A stretch of DNA of 64,000 nt from Kitagawia praeruptora (GCA_037693485.1 CM075345.1:121046001-121110000), one strand, 5' to 3'. Shown: positions 43,261 to 54,931, numbered from the stretch's first letter. Made by a program: numbers and translations. The notes: generated by a model from the sequence alone, not told the origin.

Positions 43261-44715
43261 TCACGTAGTCGCCAAGACGGCGGAAACTTTCTCGCGGTTC
43301 ACCATTCCTCCATAATAAGGCTTGAGTCGTTGTCCATTCACCTTGAAGGAATTATCAGAAGACCCCCTATATATCTCCACTGCTCCATGTGGAAACACTG
43401 TCTTGACTGTAAACGGACCCGACCACTTTGACTTGAGTTTACCAGGGAAAAGTTTGAGGCGAGAATTATATAGCAAAACCTGTTGACCCGGCACAAATAA
43501 CTTGTGCACCAACTTCCTATCATGCCACCTCTTAACCTTCTCCTTGTACATCTTGTTGTTCTCGTAAGCCTGTGAACAAAACTCCTCAAGTTCATTCAAC
43601 TGAAGTAGACGTTTTTCACCCGCAGCCCTAATATCCAAGTTCAATTTCTTCAACGCCCAATAGGCCTTGTGCTCTAGCTCGGCCGGTAAATGACAAGCCT
43701 TACCAAATACCAACTGATAAGGAGACATATCTAGGGGTGTCTTATAAGCAGTTTTATATGCCCATACTGCTTCATCTAACTTCAAAGACCAATCCTTTCT
43801 TGACGGATTCACTACTTTCTTGAGAATTCTCTTGATTTCACGATTCGAGACCTCCACTTGACCATTGGTTTGGGGATGATAAGCAATAGCAACACGATGT
43901 GTCACATTATACTTTGCCATCAACGTAGTAAACTGACGATTGTAACAGTGTGTCCCCTCATCACTGATTATAGCTCGTGGAGTTCCAAAATGCGTGAATA
44001 TTTGCTTGTGAAGAAAATTCAGCACCACCTTAGCATCATTGGTCAGTAACGCCTTTACCTCGACCCATTTAGTCACATAATCCATAGCCAAGATAATATA
44101 CTGATTATTGCAAGATGAAACAAATGGACCCATGAAATCAATTCCCCACACATCAAATATCTCAACTTCAAGTATCGTGTTAAGAGGCATCTCATTCCTC
44201 CTAGAGATATTACCAACCCTTTGGCATCGATCACATCTCAACACAAACTGATGAGCATCTTTAAACAGAGTAGGCCAGTAGAATCCCGCCTGAAGTACTT
44301 TCTGAGCTGTCTTATCACCACCATAGTGGCCCCCATATGTGGTAGAATGACAATCATGCAAAACACTTTCTGTTTCACTGTAAGGAATGCACCTCCTTAA
44401 GATCTGATCCACTTCAAGCTTGAACAAGAATGGTTCATCCCAACGGTACCACTTCACATCATGTAGAAACTTTTTTTGTTGAAAATAAGAGAATTCCGGA
44501 GGGATGACATTACTAACAAGATAGTTCACAATGTCTGCAAACCATGACTCTTCATCTTGCACCCCAAAAAGCTGCTCGGGAAAAAATTCATTAATAAGAG
44601 TTTTGTCATGTGAATCCTTATCGTGGTCCTCTAAATGTGATAGATGATCCGCCACCTGGTTTTCTGTACCTTTCCTATCCTTGATCTCCAAATCAAACTC
44701 TTGAAGTAAAAGAAC
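43261..44715 (-). CDS. pol: gypsy-2 integrase region, open 476 codons
   Basis: This is the C-terminal part of the gypsy-2 polyprotein: end of RNase H (NQVADHLSHLEDH), H2C2 zinc site (CHSTTYGGHYGG, then LRCDRCQRVG), and D-D-E core (WGIDFMGPF, IISDEGTHCYN, NGQVEVSNREI). It ends with the same C-terminal domain as gypsy-1 and a stop at 43261. It is separated from RT-RNase H only by a TGA at 44716-44718 where gypsy-1 has TGG. The integrase catalytic residues are all present. Confidence 0.92.
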   Translation of the reverse strand, partial: VLLLQEFDLEIKDRKGTENQVADHLSHLEDHDKDSHDKTLINEFFPEQLFGVQDEESWFADIVNYLVSNVIPPEFSYFQQKKFLHDVKWYRWDEPFLFKLEVDQILRRCIPYSETESVLHDCHSTTYGGHYGGDKTAQKVLQAGFYWPTLFKDAHQFVLRCDRCQRVGNISRRNEMPLNTILEVEIFDVWGIDFMGPFVSSCNNQYIILAMDYVTKWVEVKALLTNDAKVVLNFLHKQIFTHFGTPRAIISDEGTHCYNRQFTTLMAKYNVTHRVAIAYHPQTNGQVEVSNREIKRILKKVVNPSRKDWSLKLDEAVWAYKTAYKTPLDMSPYQLVFGKACHLPAELEHKAYWALKKLNLDIRAAGEKRLLQLNELEEFCSQAYENNKMYKEKVKRWHDRKLVHKLFVPGQQVLLYNSRLKLFPGKLKSKWSGPFTVKTVFPHGAVEIYRGSSDNSFKVNGQRLKPYYGGMVNREKVSAVLATT

Positions 44716-45969
44716 TCAACGAATCAACCTAGGCTTTGAATCCTTCTTCGACATCAGATATATAATGGCTGCATGATCTGTGTAGACTATCACCTTAGTT
44801 CCAAGCAAAAACGATCTGAACTTCTCGAAACCATAGACAATTGCCAACAACTCCTTCTTCGTAGTGGTGTAGTTTAGCTGTGCGTTATTGAGGGTTTTAC
44901 TAGCATAGTAAACCACGTGGAAAACATTATTCTTTCTTTGACCAAGCACAGCTCCCACTGCATAGTCACTTGCATCACACATCAACTCAAAAGGTTCTTC
45001 CCAATTAGGTGCGGTAATAACAAGTGCCGTAGTCAACTTCTTCTTCAATAGCTCAAAAGCCGCTAGACAATCTTCATCAAACTTGAGAGAAACATCCTTC
45101 TCCAACAAATTACACAAGGGTTTGGAGATTTTTGAGAAGTCATGAATGAATCGCCGATAGAATCCCGCATGACCGAGAAAACTGCGAATTCTTTTAACAG
45201 AGATAGGTGGAGGAAGATTTTCAATTGTCTCCACCTTAGCCTTATCCACTTCAAGCCCCTTGCTAGATACCTTGTGCCCTAGAATGATTCCTTCTTGCAC
45301 CATGAAGTGACACTTCTCCCAATTAAGCACCAAATTGGTCTCCACGCATCTTTTCAATACCAAGTCAAGATTATGCAAGCACTCATCATACGAAGTACCA
45401 AAAACTGAGAAATCATCCATGAAAACCTCCACATTTATGCCAATCATATCTGAGAAAATGGCCATCATACACCTTTGAAAAGTGGCAGGAGCACCACATA
45501 GTCCGAAAGAAACCCGCTGGAAAGCAAAAGTGCCAAAAGGACAAGTAAATGTGGTCTTCTCTTGATCTTCTGGAGCGATGCAAATCTGATTATAACCCGA
45601 ATAACCATCAAGAAGGCAATAGTATTCATGGCCAGCCAATCTGTCTAACATCTGATCAATTAACGAAAGAGGAAAGTGATCTTTTCTGGTGGCCTTATTC
45701 AATTTTTGATAATCCATGCATACTCTCCACCCTGTGACTGTCCGAGTAGGAATGAGCTCATTCTTCTCATGAGCAACAAATGTCATGCCTCCTTTCTTAA
45801 GCACACACTGTACCGGGCTCACCCAAGAACTACCTGAGATAGGATAGATGATACATGCATCTAGCCACTTAAGAATTTCCTTCTTCACCACCTCTTTCAT
45901 GATAGGATTGAGTCTTCGCTGATGTTCAACAGTAGGCTTAACTCCTTCCTCTAGCAGAATTTTATGCAT
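44716..45969 (-). CDS. pol: gypsy-2 reverse transcriptase - RNase H, open 417 codons
   Basis: It covers the RT palm and thumb and most of RNase H. Motifs are SSWVSPVQCVLKKGGM, VCMDYQKLNKATRKDH, LLDGYSGYNQI, the catalytic FMDDFSVFG, and RNase H CDASDYAVGAVLG. It supplies the RT region that is broken in gypsy-1 (9034-9335). The upstream connection is lost by a 1-bp deletion near 45975. The first Met is simply the first in the open frame. Confidence 0.9.
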   Translation of the reverse strand: MHKILLEEGVKPTVEHQRRLNPIMKEVVKKEILKWLDACIIYPISGSSWVSPVQCVLKKGGMTFVAHEKNELIPTRTVTGWRVCMDYQKLNKATRKDHFPLSLIDQMLDRLAGHEYYCLLDGYSGYNQICIAPEDQEKTTFTCPFGTFAFQRVSFGLCGAPATFQRCMMAIFSDMIGINVEVFMDDFSVFGTSYDECLHNLDLVLKRCVETNLVLNWEKCHFMVQEGIILGHKVSSKGLEVDKAKVETIENLPPPISVKRIRSFLGHAGFYRRFIHDFSKISKPLCNLLEKDVSLKFDEDCLAAFELLKKKLTTALVITAPNWEEPFELMCDASDYAVGAVLGQRKNNVFHVVYYASKTLNNAQLNYTTTKKELLAIVYGFEKFRSFLLGTKVIVYTDHAAIIYLMSKKDSKPRLIR

Positions 45970-47153
45970 ACAATAGAAGGGTTTATTCCCTTAATATTTG
46001 TTGTGGTCCATCCAATTGCTGATTTAAACTCTCTCAGAATTCGCAAGAGCTTATCTTCCTCACTACCTGACAAGTTAGAAGCAATAATAATAGGTAATGT
46101 AGATGCATCACCTAGAAACGCATATCTCAAGTGATCCGGTAATGGTTTGAGTTCAAGTATATGAGCTTCCTCAATAGATGGTTTAAGACGCCCTTGAGAG
46201 TTCTTAAGCTCTGCTAACCCAAGAGATTCGAATGGCATATCAAACTTCCTCTTCCACGGAGCTGCATTCAACTGCTGAAGTTGCTCGGCTACTTCTTCAT
46301 CTTCAAAATCAGAATCCCCAACTAAAACTCTTTCCAAAGAATCTGACTTAAGCAATTGCTCAATCTCCGTAGTAACTGCAGAATCGACCAAATCCACCTT
46401 AAAGCATTCTTCTTCATCTGTTGGAAACTTCATTGCATTGAACAAATTAAAAGTGACATTCTGGTCTTGCACCCTCATGGTGAGTTCCCCTTTCTACACA
46501 TCGATCAAAGTCCTACTAGTAGCCAAGAACGGTCTTCCCAAGATTATGGGAATCTTTTTATCCTCTTCAAAGTCTAAGATAACAAAATCAGCAGGGAAGA
46601 TGAGTTTATCAACTTTCACCAAAAAATCCTCCAGTATGCCTCTAGGATAGGTGATCGATCGATCATCCAACTACAAAGAGATATTAGTAGGCTTCGGATC
46701 TGGCAGACCAAGTTGCATGAATACCGACAAAGGTATCAGATTGATGCTAGCTCCCAAGTCACACAAACACTTGTTGAAAGATAAGTTACCAATAGTGCAC
46801 GGGATGATGAAACTTCCCGGATCTTTAAGTTTAGGAGGCAACTTTTGCTGCAAAATAGCACTGCACTCTTCCGTCAAAGCAACGGTCTCTAATTCCTCTA
46901 GCTTCAACTTCCGTGAAAGAATACCCTTCATGAACTTTGCATAGCTCGGCATCTGTTCAAGAGCTTCCGCAAAAGGTATGTTAATCTGCAACTTCTTGAA
47001 CACCTCTAAGAACTTAGCAAACTGCTTGTTTAGCTTCTGCTTCTGGAGCCTCTTTGGATAAGGAGGTGGAGGATAAATTTGATTGATCCCTGAATTCTGC
47101 TTAAGAGTAGATTTTTCAGCAGAACTCTTACTTTTCTCCGCATCATCGACCAA
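45951..47153 (-). pseudogene. pol: gypsy-2 protease and start of RT, with stops
   Basis: 47153-46671 holds the linker QIYPPPPYPKRL and protease site CDLGASINLIPLSVF, and ends in TAG where gypsy-1 has CAG. A second TAG at 46496-46494 again matches a CAG in gypsy-1. From 46478 the frame is open through the protease-RT linker to the frameshift near 45975, and its tail to 45951 is out of frame. Confidence 0.88.
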
Positions 47154-47698
47154 CTAATCAGCTGCCACATCAGATTTTGCAATTTCTGGTGCTGCAGATT
47201 TTTCAACCTGCTAATTCTGAATTTCTTCTTCTTTATCTGCTGATTTAGGATCTGTTGTAACCTTTCCCGATCTCAAATTTACTGCTTTCACCTGTTCCTT
47301 GCCTTCCCTCTTGCCTGGATTAGCCTCCGTATCACTAGGAAGAGTTCCTTGCGGCCTATTCATTAAGGCACTTGCAATTTGCCCTATCTGATTCTCCAAC
47401 GTCTTGAGAGATATCGCCTGGCTTTTAACCATCAACCTCAATTCATCCAATTCAGATTTTTCATTCGAAGATTGACCAGCATTCCCATGAGACTGTTGCT
47501 GCTGAAATCCCGAAGGTTGGAATTGTTGCCTTGGAGCATACTGCTGCTGATAACCTTGATTGAACGGCTTCGCTCCATATTGCTGACCTTGAAACTACTG
47601 ATAAGGTGTGGTTGTTGAACACCTTGATTGTTGCTCCAGCTGAAATTTGGATGATTCCTGTTATTCGGATGATAGGTGGCTGGAGCTGGTTGCGAAGG

Positions 47699-48382
47699 TG
47701 ATAGAGTATATTTTTATATATATTCTAGATGATTTTATTCTCATATTTATTGTGTTTTGCATTGATTTGGAATTTTATTTAATATATTTGATTGTTTTAT
47801 TGTAGGAAATAAAGAATTTATGACTTGGAAGGATTTGGAGCAAAAAGAGCTATTTTGGAGATAAAATAGGAGAAAATTCGTATTATTGGGCTACACGGGC
47901 TGTCTAACACTGTTTGGGCCATATCTTGAGTTCCAGAAGTCAGAATTTGACGATCTTACTGTCCACGCGAAGCTTGTGGAATTATCTTTAATTCAGAGGT
48001 GGTCCAGTAAGCAAAATCCAACTGGAAGAGCCCAGAAACAGAGGAGAAAAAGAAGTGACGAATTTTACAAGAAAATCCTATTTAATTATGGATATCTTTT
48101 TGTAAATTGATTAGGATATTAAAAATACTTTTATTAGGAGATAGAGATCAGATTTTATTAAGGAGTTTTATTATAAAAGAGGAAAAGAACGTGGAAAAGA
48201 GGGGGAGACATATACAGACGTTTTTACAGAAGCTAGGGTTCTTATTATTTGCTCTCTTCATCTCTTCCTTTGTAAACACTTGGTTAATTAAGCTTGGATT
48301 CATTGTTCTTCTTTAATATAAAGTTTGAGGTATTCTTTATTCTCTTGTTTTATTATTATATGTTTTACATGGCTTCTTTCAT
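47699..48382 (+). repeat. gypsy-3 5' LTR, truncated (684 bp)
   Basis: It starts TGATAGAGTATATT and matches 50499-50958 plus 51508-51731 of the 3' LTR base for base in length, with about five substitutions seen. It stops at 48382; the 3' LTR continues for another 596 bp. Confidence 0.88.
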
Positions 48383-48384
48383 AC

Positions 48385-48448
48385 ACACCCAATTTATTAT
48401 TTTCTTCCTCTACATCACACCCAATTTATTATTTTCTTCCTCTACATC
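48385..48448 (+). repeat. 32-bp tandem duplication at the gypsy-3 deletion junction
   Basis: Two perfect copies of a 32-bp CT-rich unit (48385-48416 and 48417-48448) sit exactly where the 5' LTR breaks off. They may mark repair at the deletion breakpoint. Confidence 0.85.
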
Positions 48449-48682
48449 TCTAAAAATTCAAGTTTGGGGGAAAATTAGTACAAGTTCACCTCTTCGATTC
48501 GTAGTTGGGATATCTCTTCTATATTTTATTTTTTTATTACGAATTTGTGTTCTTGTAAATTGGGGGTTTTGTAATATTCTTATTAATTGGGTATTTTTGG
48601 AGTGATATTGCTTGGTGGTTTTTGGTGGGATATTTCTTGGTGGATGTTGGTGAAGCTATTGTTGAGTGGGGTTTTGGTTATT

Positions 48683-48730
48683 ATGGCTCCTAAGCGAAAT
48701 GAGGGATGGTTTTCACACCCGACACCTTGA
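48683..48730 (+). pseudogene. gypsy-3 env-like ORF, start only
   Basis: ATG followed by APKRNEGW matches the start of the Athila post-pol ORF (compare ATG-APKRQR at 12131). It ends at TGA after 15 codons because the body is deleted. The CT-rich leader before it also resembles the gypsy-1 leader. Confidence 0.6.
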
Positions 48731-50498
48731 TTCCAGGGGAGTTTTCTTTCTTTTCTTTTTAGTGTATTTAATTTTGTTTTTAGTTGTAGTTTTGTATCTT
48801 GTTCATTAGTTCATTGGGGACAATGAACTGCTTAAGTGTGGGGAAGGGTTCTCAATGTTAAAATTAATTAAAAAAAAATTAAAAATACCAAAAATAATTC
48901 TAGCCATGCAATTTGATTAGTTGTTGTATTTTGCTTGATACACCCATGCATGCGTAGAATTCTTGTGTTCATTGACGCTTTTGTATGAGAAGTGACGTGC
49001 TTTGTTCTTGTGCACACACTTACACTAGCAAGTTGAAGCTAGTAGACTTAATTGGATGTTGTAAGTGATTACAATGACATGAATATGTGCAAGATGACTT
49101 GGTTTACATGCTTTGAGTACAAGTGCGTTAGAGAGTCTTGTTACTTGGGATTGATTATGTTTTGTCACACCAAGTGAGTTTTGAGCCTATATGCATATCT
49201 TTTGCATGATTTTTTGTTTGCTTGAGTGTCCACATGTTGTTTACATTGCTAGCACTTACTTGAGATCTTTCTTGAAATGCATGACATTACTTGATGATGA
49301 GATGATAAGGGCAATTAGGTATAACCTCGTATTTCCCATATTTCCACACCTTTTAAACATGATCAATTAGTTAACCCTTTGAGCCTAATCCTATTCTTTC
49401 GGTGACACACCACATTACTTGCCATTATCCTTTTTATTCTATTGGCCTTACATTGAATTTGAACCTAAATTGTCAAAGGCTAGTATCGTGCTTGAGGGAG
49501 TAATAAGGTGTTCATAAAAGGGGGGTTATTGATGATCATACTTTTGGGGAATATTGATTTTGGGTTGATGCTTGCTAGTCGAAATTCATAAAAATATCTA
49601 TGGATCATTGTGTTTATTCCTTAGCTCTCAAAAGAAAGAAAAAAAAACAGAAAAAAAATAGAAAAAAAAGAGAGAGAAAAAAAAATAAATTTGAGAGCAT
49701 TCTTATGTTTGTATGATCCTTCTTCATTCGACTAGTCAAGTTATTATGTAAGGGTTATTGAAAAATCCAAGTGTGGGGAAGTATTTGTTTTAATAGAAAG
49801 GGAATTGAATAATGATTATTGTTGGGTACTAGCTTTTGACATTAACCTGTTTTAGCTTTACTTGACATACCTTGTCCCTAGCCACGCTACAACCCGAATA
49901 AAGACCTTTTGATTGTCATCAGTGATGTATGTTGTGTTGAGAGTGAGATTGATTGCGAGTGTCAAGTTGTGTTTATGATTTTGTTGGAATTGAGTGATAC
50001 ACTTAACCTTGTTCTTGAGTGAATATTCATTTTTGAGTGAAAGGTGAGTTATTACTTGTTTGGCATAGGAGATCCAAGGTTTAGACTTAAAGATGTGTTT
50101 CTTGTGGGCTTAGCATGATTACCAATGATTTTTACACTTGACATGAATTTTTATGACCTTCTGCATGTTGGTTGAGTAGACTACGTGAATACTTGCACTT
50201 TCGATACCAAGACATTGTATGTTTACTTTGATTCTTAAGTTGATGTGGCATGAGAGGACTTGTGTGTGTGGTGTTGTGTTAGCATTGATCTTTTGCATGG
50301 TTAGATGAATTTTGTGGGTACATTCACTATAAACCCTCACGAGACAACACTCGTCCTACTAGGGCTGCCTAGGGGTTTAACGGCTTGTTGCATATGCTCA
50401 ATGCAATCGTGTCATCTACGAAAGTGATGTTTGTTAGGACTTAGTTTTTATTTCACTTATTTGCCCGAGGACGTGCAAATGCTTAGTGTGGGGATGTT
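48731..50498 (+). other. gypsy-3 3' noncoding region with PPT
   Basis: About 1.8 kb without a supported ORF. It contains an A-rich purine tract (49633-49691) comparable to that of gypsy-1, the shared block at 50306-50438, and the tract GTGTGGGGATGTT before the LTR start at 50499. Confidence 0.65.
50306..50438 (+). other. Conserved block in gypsy-3 3' region, shared with gypsy-1
   Basis: It corresponds to 15280-15408. It shares ATTTTGTGGGTACATT, ACTCGTCC and AGGGCTGCCTAGGGGTTTA, and the TTGCATATGC inverted repeat. It is also the same distance (some 60 bp) from the PPT. Confidence 0.6.
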
Positions 50499-52327
50499 TG
50501 ATAGAGTATATTTTTATATATATTCTAGATGATTTTATTCTCATATTTATTGTGTTTTGCATTGATTTGGAATTTTATTTAATATATTTGATTGTTTTAT
50601 TGTAGGAAATAAAGAATTCATGACTTGGAAGGATTTGGAGCAAAAAGAGCTATTTTGGAGATAAAATAGGAGAAAATTCGTATTATTGGGCTACACGGGC
50701 TGTCTAACACTGTTTGGGCCATATCTTGAGTTCCAGAAGTCAGAATTTGACGATCTTACTGTCCACGCGAAGCTTGTGGAATTATCTTTAATTCAGAGGT
50801 GGTCCAGTAAGCAAAATCCAACTGGAAGAGCCCAGAAATAGAGGAGAAAAAGAAGTGACGAATTTTACAAGAAAATCCTATTTAATTATGGATATCTTTT
50901 TGTAAATTGATTAGGATATTAAAAATACTTTTATTAGGAGATAGAGATCAGATTTTATCAGTGTTGTAAAAAGCGCACTAAGCGGCCGCCTAGGCGGAGG
51001 CGGAGGAAAAACGCTGCGATTTCTTTATAATCGGACAGTTAGCCGCTTAAACATGTTGCATGCTTGTAGGTGGTTTCCAAGGCTAGTCACGTGGCTGATG
51101 TGTTTGTTGAACTTTAGTCTCCACTACTTTTTTGATATAGTGTCTCACGCATGGGTATGGAATAATAATTTATTAGTCAAAGTTTTGGTGGGTACGGGGT
51201 AGCTGCTCCTATTTTTTGGTTTTGTTTTTCTTGGGTGGCCTACAATTGGATGGTGGATTATTCAAGCCTCTCTAACAGGAGTGGTGTGGAGTGTTATTGT
51301 TTTTGTGTTGAGCTTAGTAGACTATATATGCTATATTTTTTTAAAAAAAATTAGTACTGTATTTATTTATATAAATATATATATAAATATATATTTATTT
51401 ATAATCCGATTAGTGATCCGCTTAAGCGTCCGCTTAACCGCTTAAGCGCTAGAAGGTATGTCCACCGCTTAGGTCCGATTTGCGCTTTTTACAACACTGG
51501 ATTTTATTAAGGAGTTTTATTATAAAAGAGGAAAAGAACGTGGAAAAGAGGGGGAGACATATACAGACATTTTTACAGAAGCTAGGGTTCTTATTCTTTG
51601 CTCTCTTCATCTCTTCCTTTGTAAACACTTGGTTAATTAAGCTTGGATTCATTGTTCTTCTTTAATATAAAGTTTGAGGTATTTTTTATTCTCTTGTTTT
51701 ATTATTATATGTTTTACATGGCTTCTTTCATTATTCTTATTGCTTTTACTTCTAGTATGAGTGAGTAGTTTAATTCTAGGGTATTAGGGGGAGCCATGTT
51801 TGCACCATGATTTGGGCTTAATTTGATTAGTAGATTGATGGGTAAAGAGTAATTCTGATTGATATGTTATAATTCTTAATTTGTGTAATTGCGCAATATC
51901 ATGGATTAATCGATTGCAATATGAGTAATAGATCGAAAGATTTTACTACTAGAGGCTTACATACAATTAGCGGAATTGAAGGTGAGTGTGAAAACATCAT
52001 TAGATATTCTGAGAGTGTTAATGCTTGAAAAAGATTAACCATTGCTTTAATTACTTAATCCCATTGAAAAGCTATACTTTTGTGATTTGTTTGGTGTAAA
52101 CATGGTGAACCTGAATTGCCCTAGATCCCTTAATTAATTGATTTAAAACCTTTGTTAAATTTGTTTTAGTAGTTAATAAAATTCTCTAATAATCGTTTGT
52201 GACTAGAAACAATTGATAATAGTTGAATTAAAATTGAAACTGTCTCCTTGAGGAATCGACCCGTATTTGCTAGTATCTACTACAATTGATACCGTGCGCT
52301 TGCGGTTAGACGTAATTTAACACATCA
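50499..52327 (+). repeat. gypsy-3 3' LTR (1280 bp without the MITE)
   Basis: It starts TGATAGAGTATATT and ends TTTAACACATCA. A MITE and its TSD copy (50959-51507) interrupt it. The LTR end carries GTGCGCTTGCGGTTAG, resembling the GTGCGCTTGCG near the gypsy-1 LTR end, which supports relationship. Confidence 0.88.
50959..51499. mobile_element. hAT-type MITE (541 bp)
   Basis: Terminal inverted repeats are CAGTGTTGTAAAAAGCGC and its exact complement at the other end. The 8-bp TSD GATTTTAT (50951-50958 and 51500-51507) is typical of hAT elements, and the empty site is visible in the 5' LTR of gypsy-3. Subterminal regions carry many copies of CCGCTTA / TAAGCGG, likely transposase-binding sites. 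No ORF is present, so it needs a transposase from elsewhere. Confidence 0.93.
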
Positions 52328-53368
52328 GAAGGTCGCTGAAAATTGCTCACAAACTGTGCCGATTTAGAAGAGATAGCACACTGATGCGTACCATGTGCAA
52401 CCGCACAAAGCTCACACACACTAGCCACCTGCTATACTCCATAGTTGGTAAGAGAATCCACCTTCATTGTTAAAGCCTTCAACTGAGCTGCAATAGCTGT
52501 AGCTGCATCAACTTCCAGAATTCCTGCTACTTTGCCTTGAGATAGTCTCTGAGTTGGATTCTGATATTCATTAGCAGCCATCGTCTCAATTAGCTCATAA
52601 GCTTCCGCATAGCTCTTTGCCCACAAAGCTCCACCTGATGCTGCATCTAGCAATGGTCTAGATTGCGCTCCCAGACCATTTTAAAAACCATTAATCACCA
52701 TCCAGTCTGGCATACCATGATGAGGACACTTTCGAAGCATCTCCTTTTAGCGTTCCCAAGCTTCACACAAAGATTCTCCAGATTGCTGTGCAAATTGAGT
52801 ATGAGCATTCCTGATTGCTGCTGTTTTAGCCATGGGGAAGAATTTAGTAAGAAACTTCTGAGCAAGATCCTCCCATGTAGTAATGGAACCGACTGGTAAA
52901 GAGTGTAACCAGTCCTTAGCTTTATCCCTCAAAGAGAATGGGAAAAGCCTCAATTTGACAGCATCTTCCGACACACCATTAAACTTGAAAGTGTCGCAGA
53001 TCTCAATGAAGTCCGTTGGAGCACCCCCAAACTGAACTGAATTCTGTACCATTTGAATCGTGCCAGGCTTGATTTCAAAGTTGTTAGCTGCAATGGCTGG
53101 TCTGACAATACTAGATTGAATGTCATTGATCTATGACTAAGAATAGTCCTTCAAAGCCTTAGCTGCTGCTGTTGCTCCTACTTTTTCTCCCATATCTTTA
53201 ACTGCTTCAAGTTCTTCTTCCAGTTTACGAGTTTCAGAACGTGTTCGCATACACGTTCAAGTACCTGAAACACCAAGAAACAAACAACTATGTAAGAAAC
53301 AATCCAAGTCAGTGAACTCTAACGACCACTGATGACAAGCACATAAACTAAAAATAAAACACTGATGG

Positions 53369-54908
53369 TGTTAGTGTAGGTGCCCTAGAGGCAATACATT
53401 GTTTCTTAAATAAACCTTATGTCATTTTATTATTAAATAAATGTATTTATTATGACTCTAATTACTGCGATATTTGTTAGCATAATAAATGTCCTTAGAA
53501 TAATGATACACATTATATAGTCTAAGTATATAACTTGAATTTGAGATTATATAATATATCATATTCTTAAAGGTCCCTAGTTGAGTATTATTATACAGGA
53601 CAATAATAATACATAAATAGACTAGTATGTTTTTGACTGATAACCACATCTCATTGGTTATAAGTATGGAGATACTAAAGTCAATACATAGGTACATGTA
53701 GGAGTACATGGTACTGGACAGACCCACCGTGAGATTCTTCATGTTAATTAAGTCATAAGAAAGACTCACAGTGATAATGGTGTAATGATCCTTTGACTTG
53801 AGATCATTATATTTCTATACGAGGATTAATATACTTTGACTACATTAAAAGTTACCTTTGACCGGGTAATGATAAAAGTGGACATCAGGTATATTATGAG
53901 TCGTACGAGAAATATGAATGATAGATAAAGAATTTAACCCTCCTATAATTAGGAGAGATATTATTGGCCTCTTGATTGAGTGAGACTATAAAATGCATGG
54001 TCGTGCTCAAATGATGATTTGTTTTAATAGTCTACTCATGGATCAAGTAAATCCGGATTAAATTATGAAGAGGATGACAATATACATGCCTCGAGTTTAA
54101 TCTATAATATTTGGTTAAAGGGATTATATTACACGGGAACATTAATCACAAAAGGTTTATCGAATCACGATTTAATTATTATTTAATTGGGTAGCAATGA
54201 TGTATTACTAGATACCGCTCATTGTTTATAATTTTATTGGAGAATAAAATTATTGCCAAAATAAATAATAACCTACAGGGTCACACACATAGAACATTTT
54301 AAAGGAAGAATTAATTTAAATTATGAATTTAAATTAATTAATGATAAGTTGGATTTTATTATATTAATTAAGTGGGACTTAATTAAGCTATAATAAAATA
54401 CAAAGATATATGAGATATGATTTTAATAATTAAGTTTGACTTAATTATTATTTATTTGAATAATAGAATTAGATTTTATTATTTAAATAAATCATACATG
54501 GGCTAGGTTTTGGCTTGGGCTTTTTGCCTTATACTATCATATATATACATGATGATAATAAAGGAAGGAATAATTTTTGTACGTCAAAAATTATACTACA
54601 GCCGAAGGAAAAGAAAAATAACCTAACCCTAAAAACTAGATCTCATATTTTCATTGGAGGCTAGTACCTCCCTTTCATTCAAGAATCGCTCTTGGAGTGT
54701 TCGTGTGGATACCGTAGAGGAGGCTTCGAAGAGGAGTGCTCAGTATTCGTGGGAGGCTTGCATCTCCATCATTGTTACGATTGTAAAGCTTCAAAAGGTA
54801 AATATATTCTTACTACCATGATTATTCAAGCATTAAACATGGATCCAGGGCTTGGAATTCGATTTAATTTTATTATTTCCGTTGCGTTTTGATGCTCGAA
54901 TTCCATCA
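53369..54908 (+). repeat. Solo LTR in the gypsy-2 leader (1540 bp), unassigned copia-like family
   Basis: It starts TGTTAGTGTAGGTGCCC, ends AATTCCATCA and has the perfect TSD GATGG (53364-53368 and 54909-54913). The start with GCCCTAGAGGCAATA resembles known plant copia LTRs, which suggests plus orientation. No internal region remains. AT-rich blocks and a candidate TATA (ATATATACA near 54540) are inside. The small ORFs have no support. Confidence 0.85.
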
Positions 54909-54913
54909 GATGG

Positions 54914-54931
54914 TCCCCGGCAGCGGCGCCA
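54914..54931 (-). other. gypsy-2 primer binding site, tRNA-Asp-like
   Basis: On the minus strand TGGCGCCGCTGCCGGGGA differs by one base from the perfect tRNA-Asp complement. It lies next to the 5' LTR end at 54938. Confidence 0.88.

Larger units (their letters stand above)
47699..52327 (+). mobile_element. gypsy-3: internally deleted Athila-related element (4.6 kb)
   Basis: TSD GAAGG (47694-47698 and 52328-52332) is perfect. It has a truncated 5' LTR, about 2.1 kb of interior, a purine tract and a full 3' LTR. Gag, pol, the primer site and the last 596 bp of the 5' LTR are absent. What remains is the leader and first codons of an env-like ORF, then a long 3' noncoding region with a block shared with gypsy-1. 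It cannot move alone now. The deletion probably happened after insertion or during reverse transcription; the sequence does not decide. Confidence 0.85.
47154..53250 (-). pseudogene. gag: gypsy-2 gag, split by gypsy-3 and with several stops
   Basis: Coding parts on the minus strand are 53250-52333 and 47693-47154. The start ATG at 53250-53248, followed by RTRSE, is intact, unlike in gypsy-1. Stops occur near 53135, at 52747 and near 52680. The part at 53052-52747 contains the capsid segment deleted from gypsy-1, but lacks 8 codons present there after GGAPT. The zinc-knuckle segment lies near 52400. The C-terminal Gln/Pro-rich tail and the AVNLRSGK segment are at 47600-47211, with a TAG at 47211. 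Gypsy-3 plus its TSD sits between the two parts. Confidence 0.88.

Noticed and set aside
48294..48605. 103-codon hydrophobic ORF
   Set aside because: It crosses the truncated gypsy-3 LTR edge and the 32-bp duplication; composition is T-rich noncoding.
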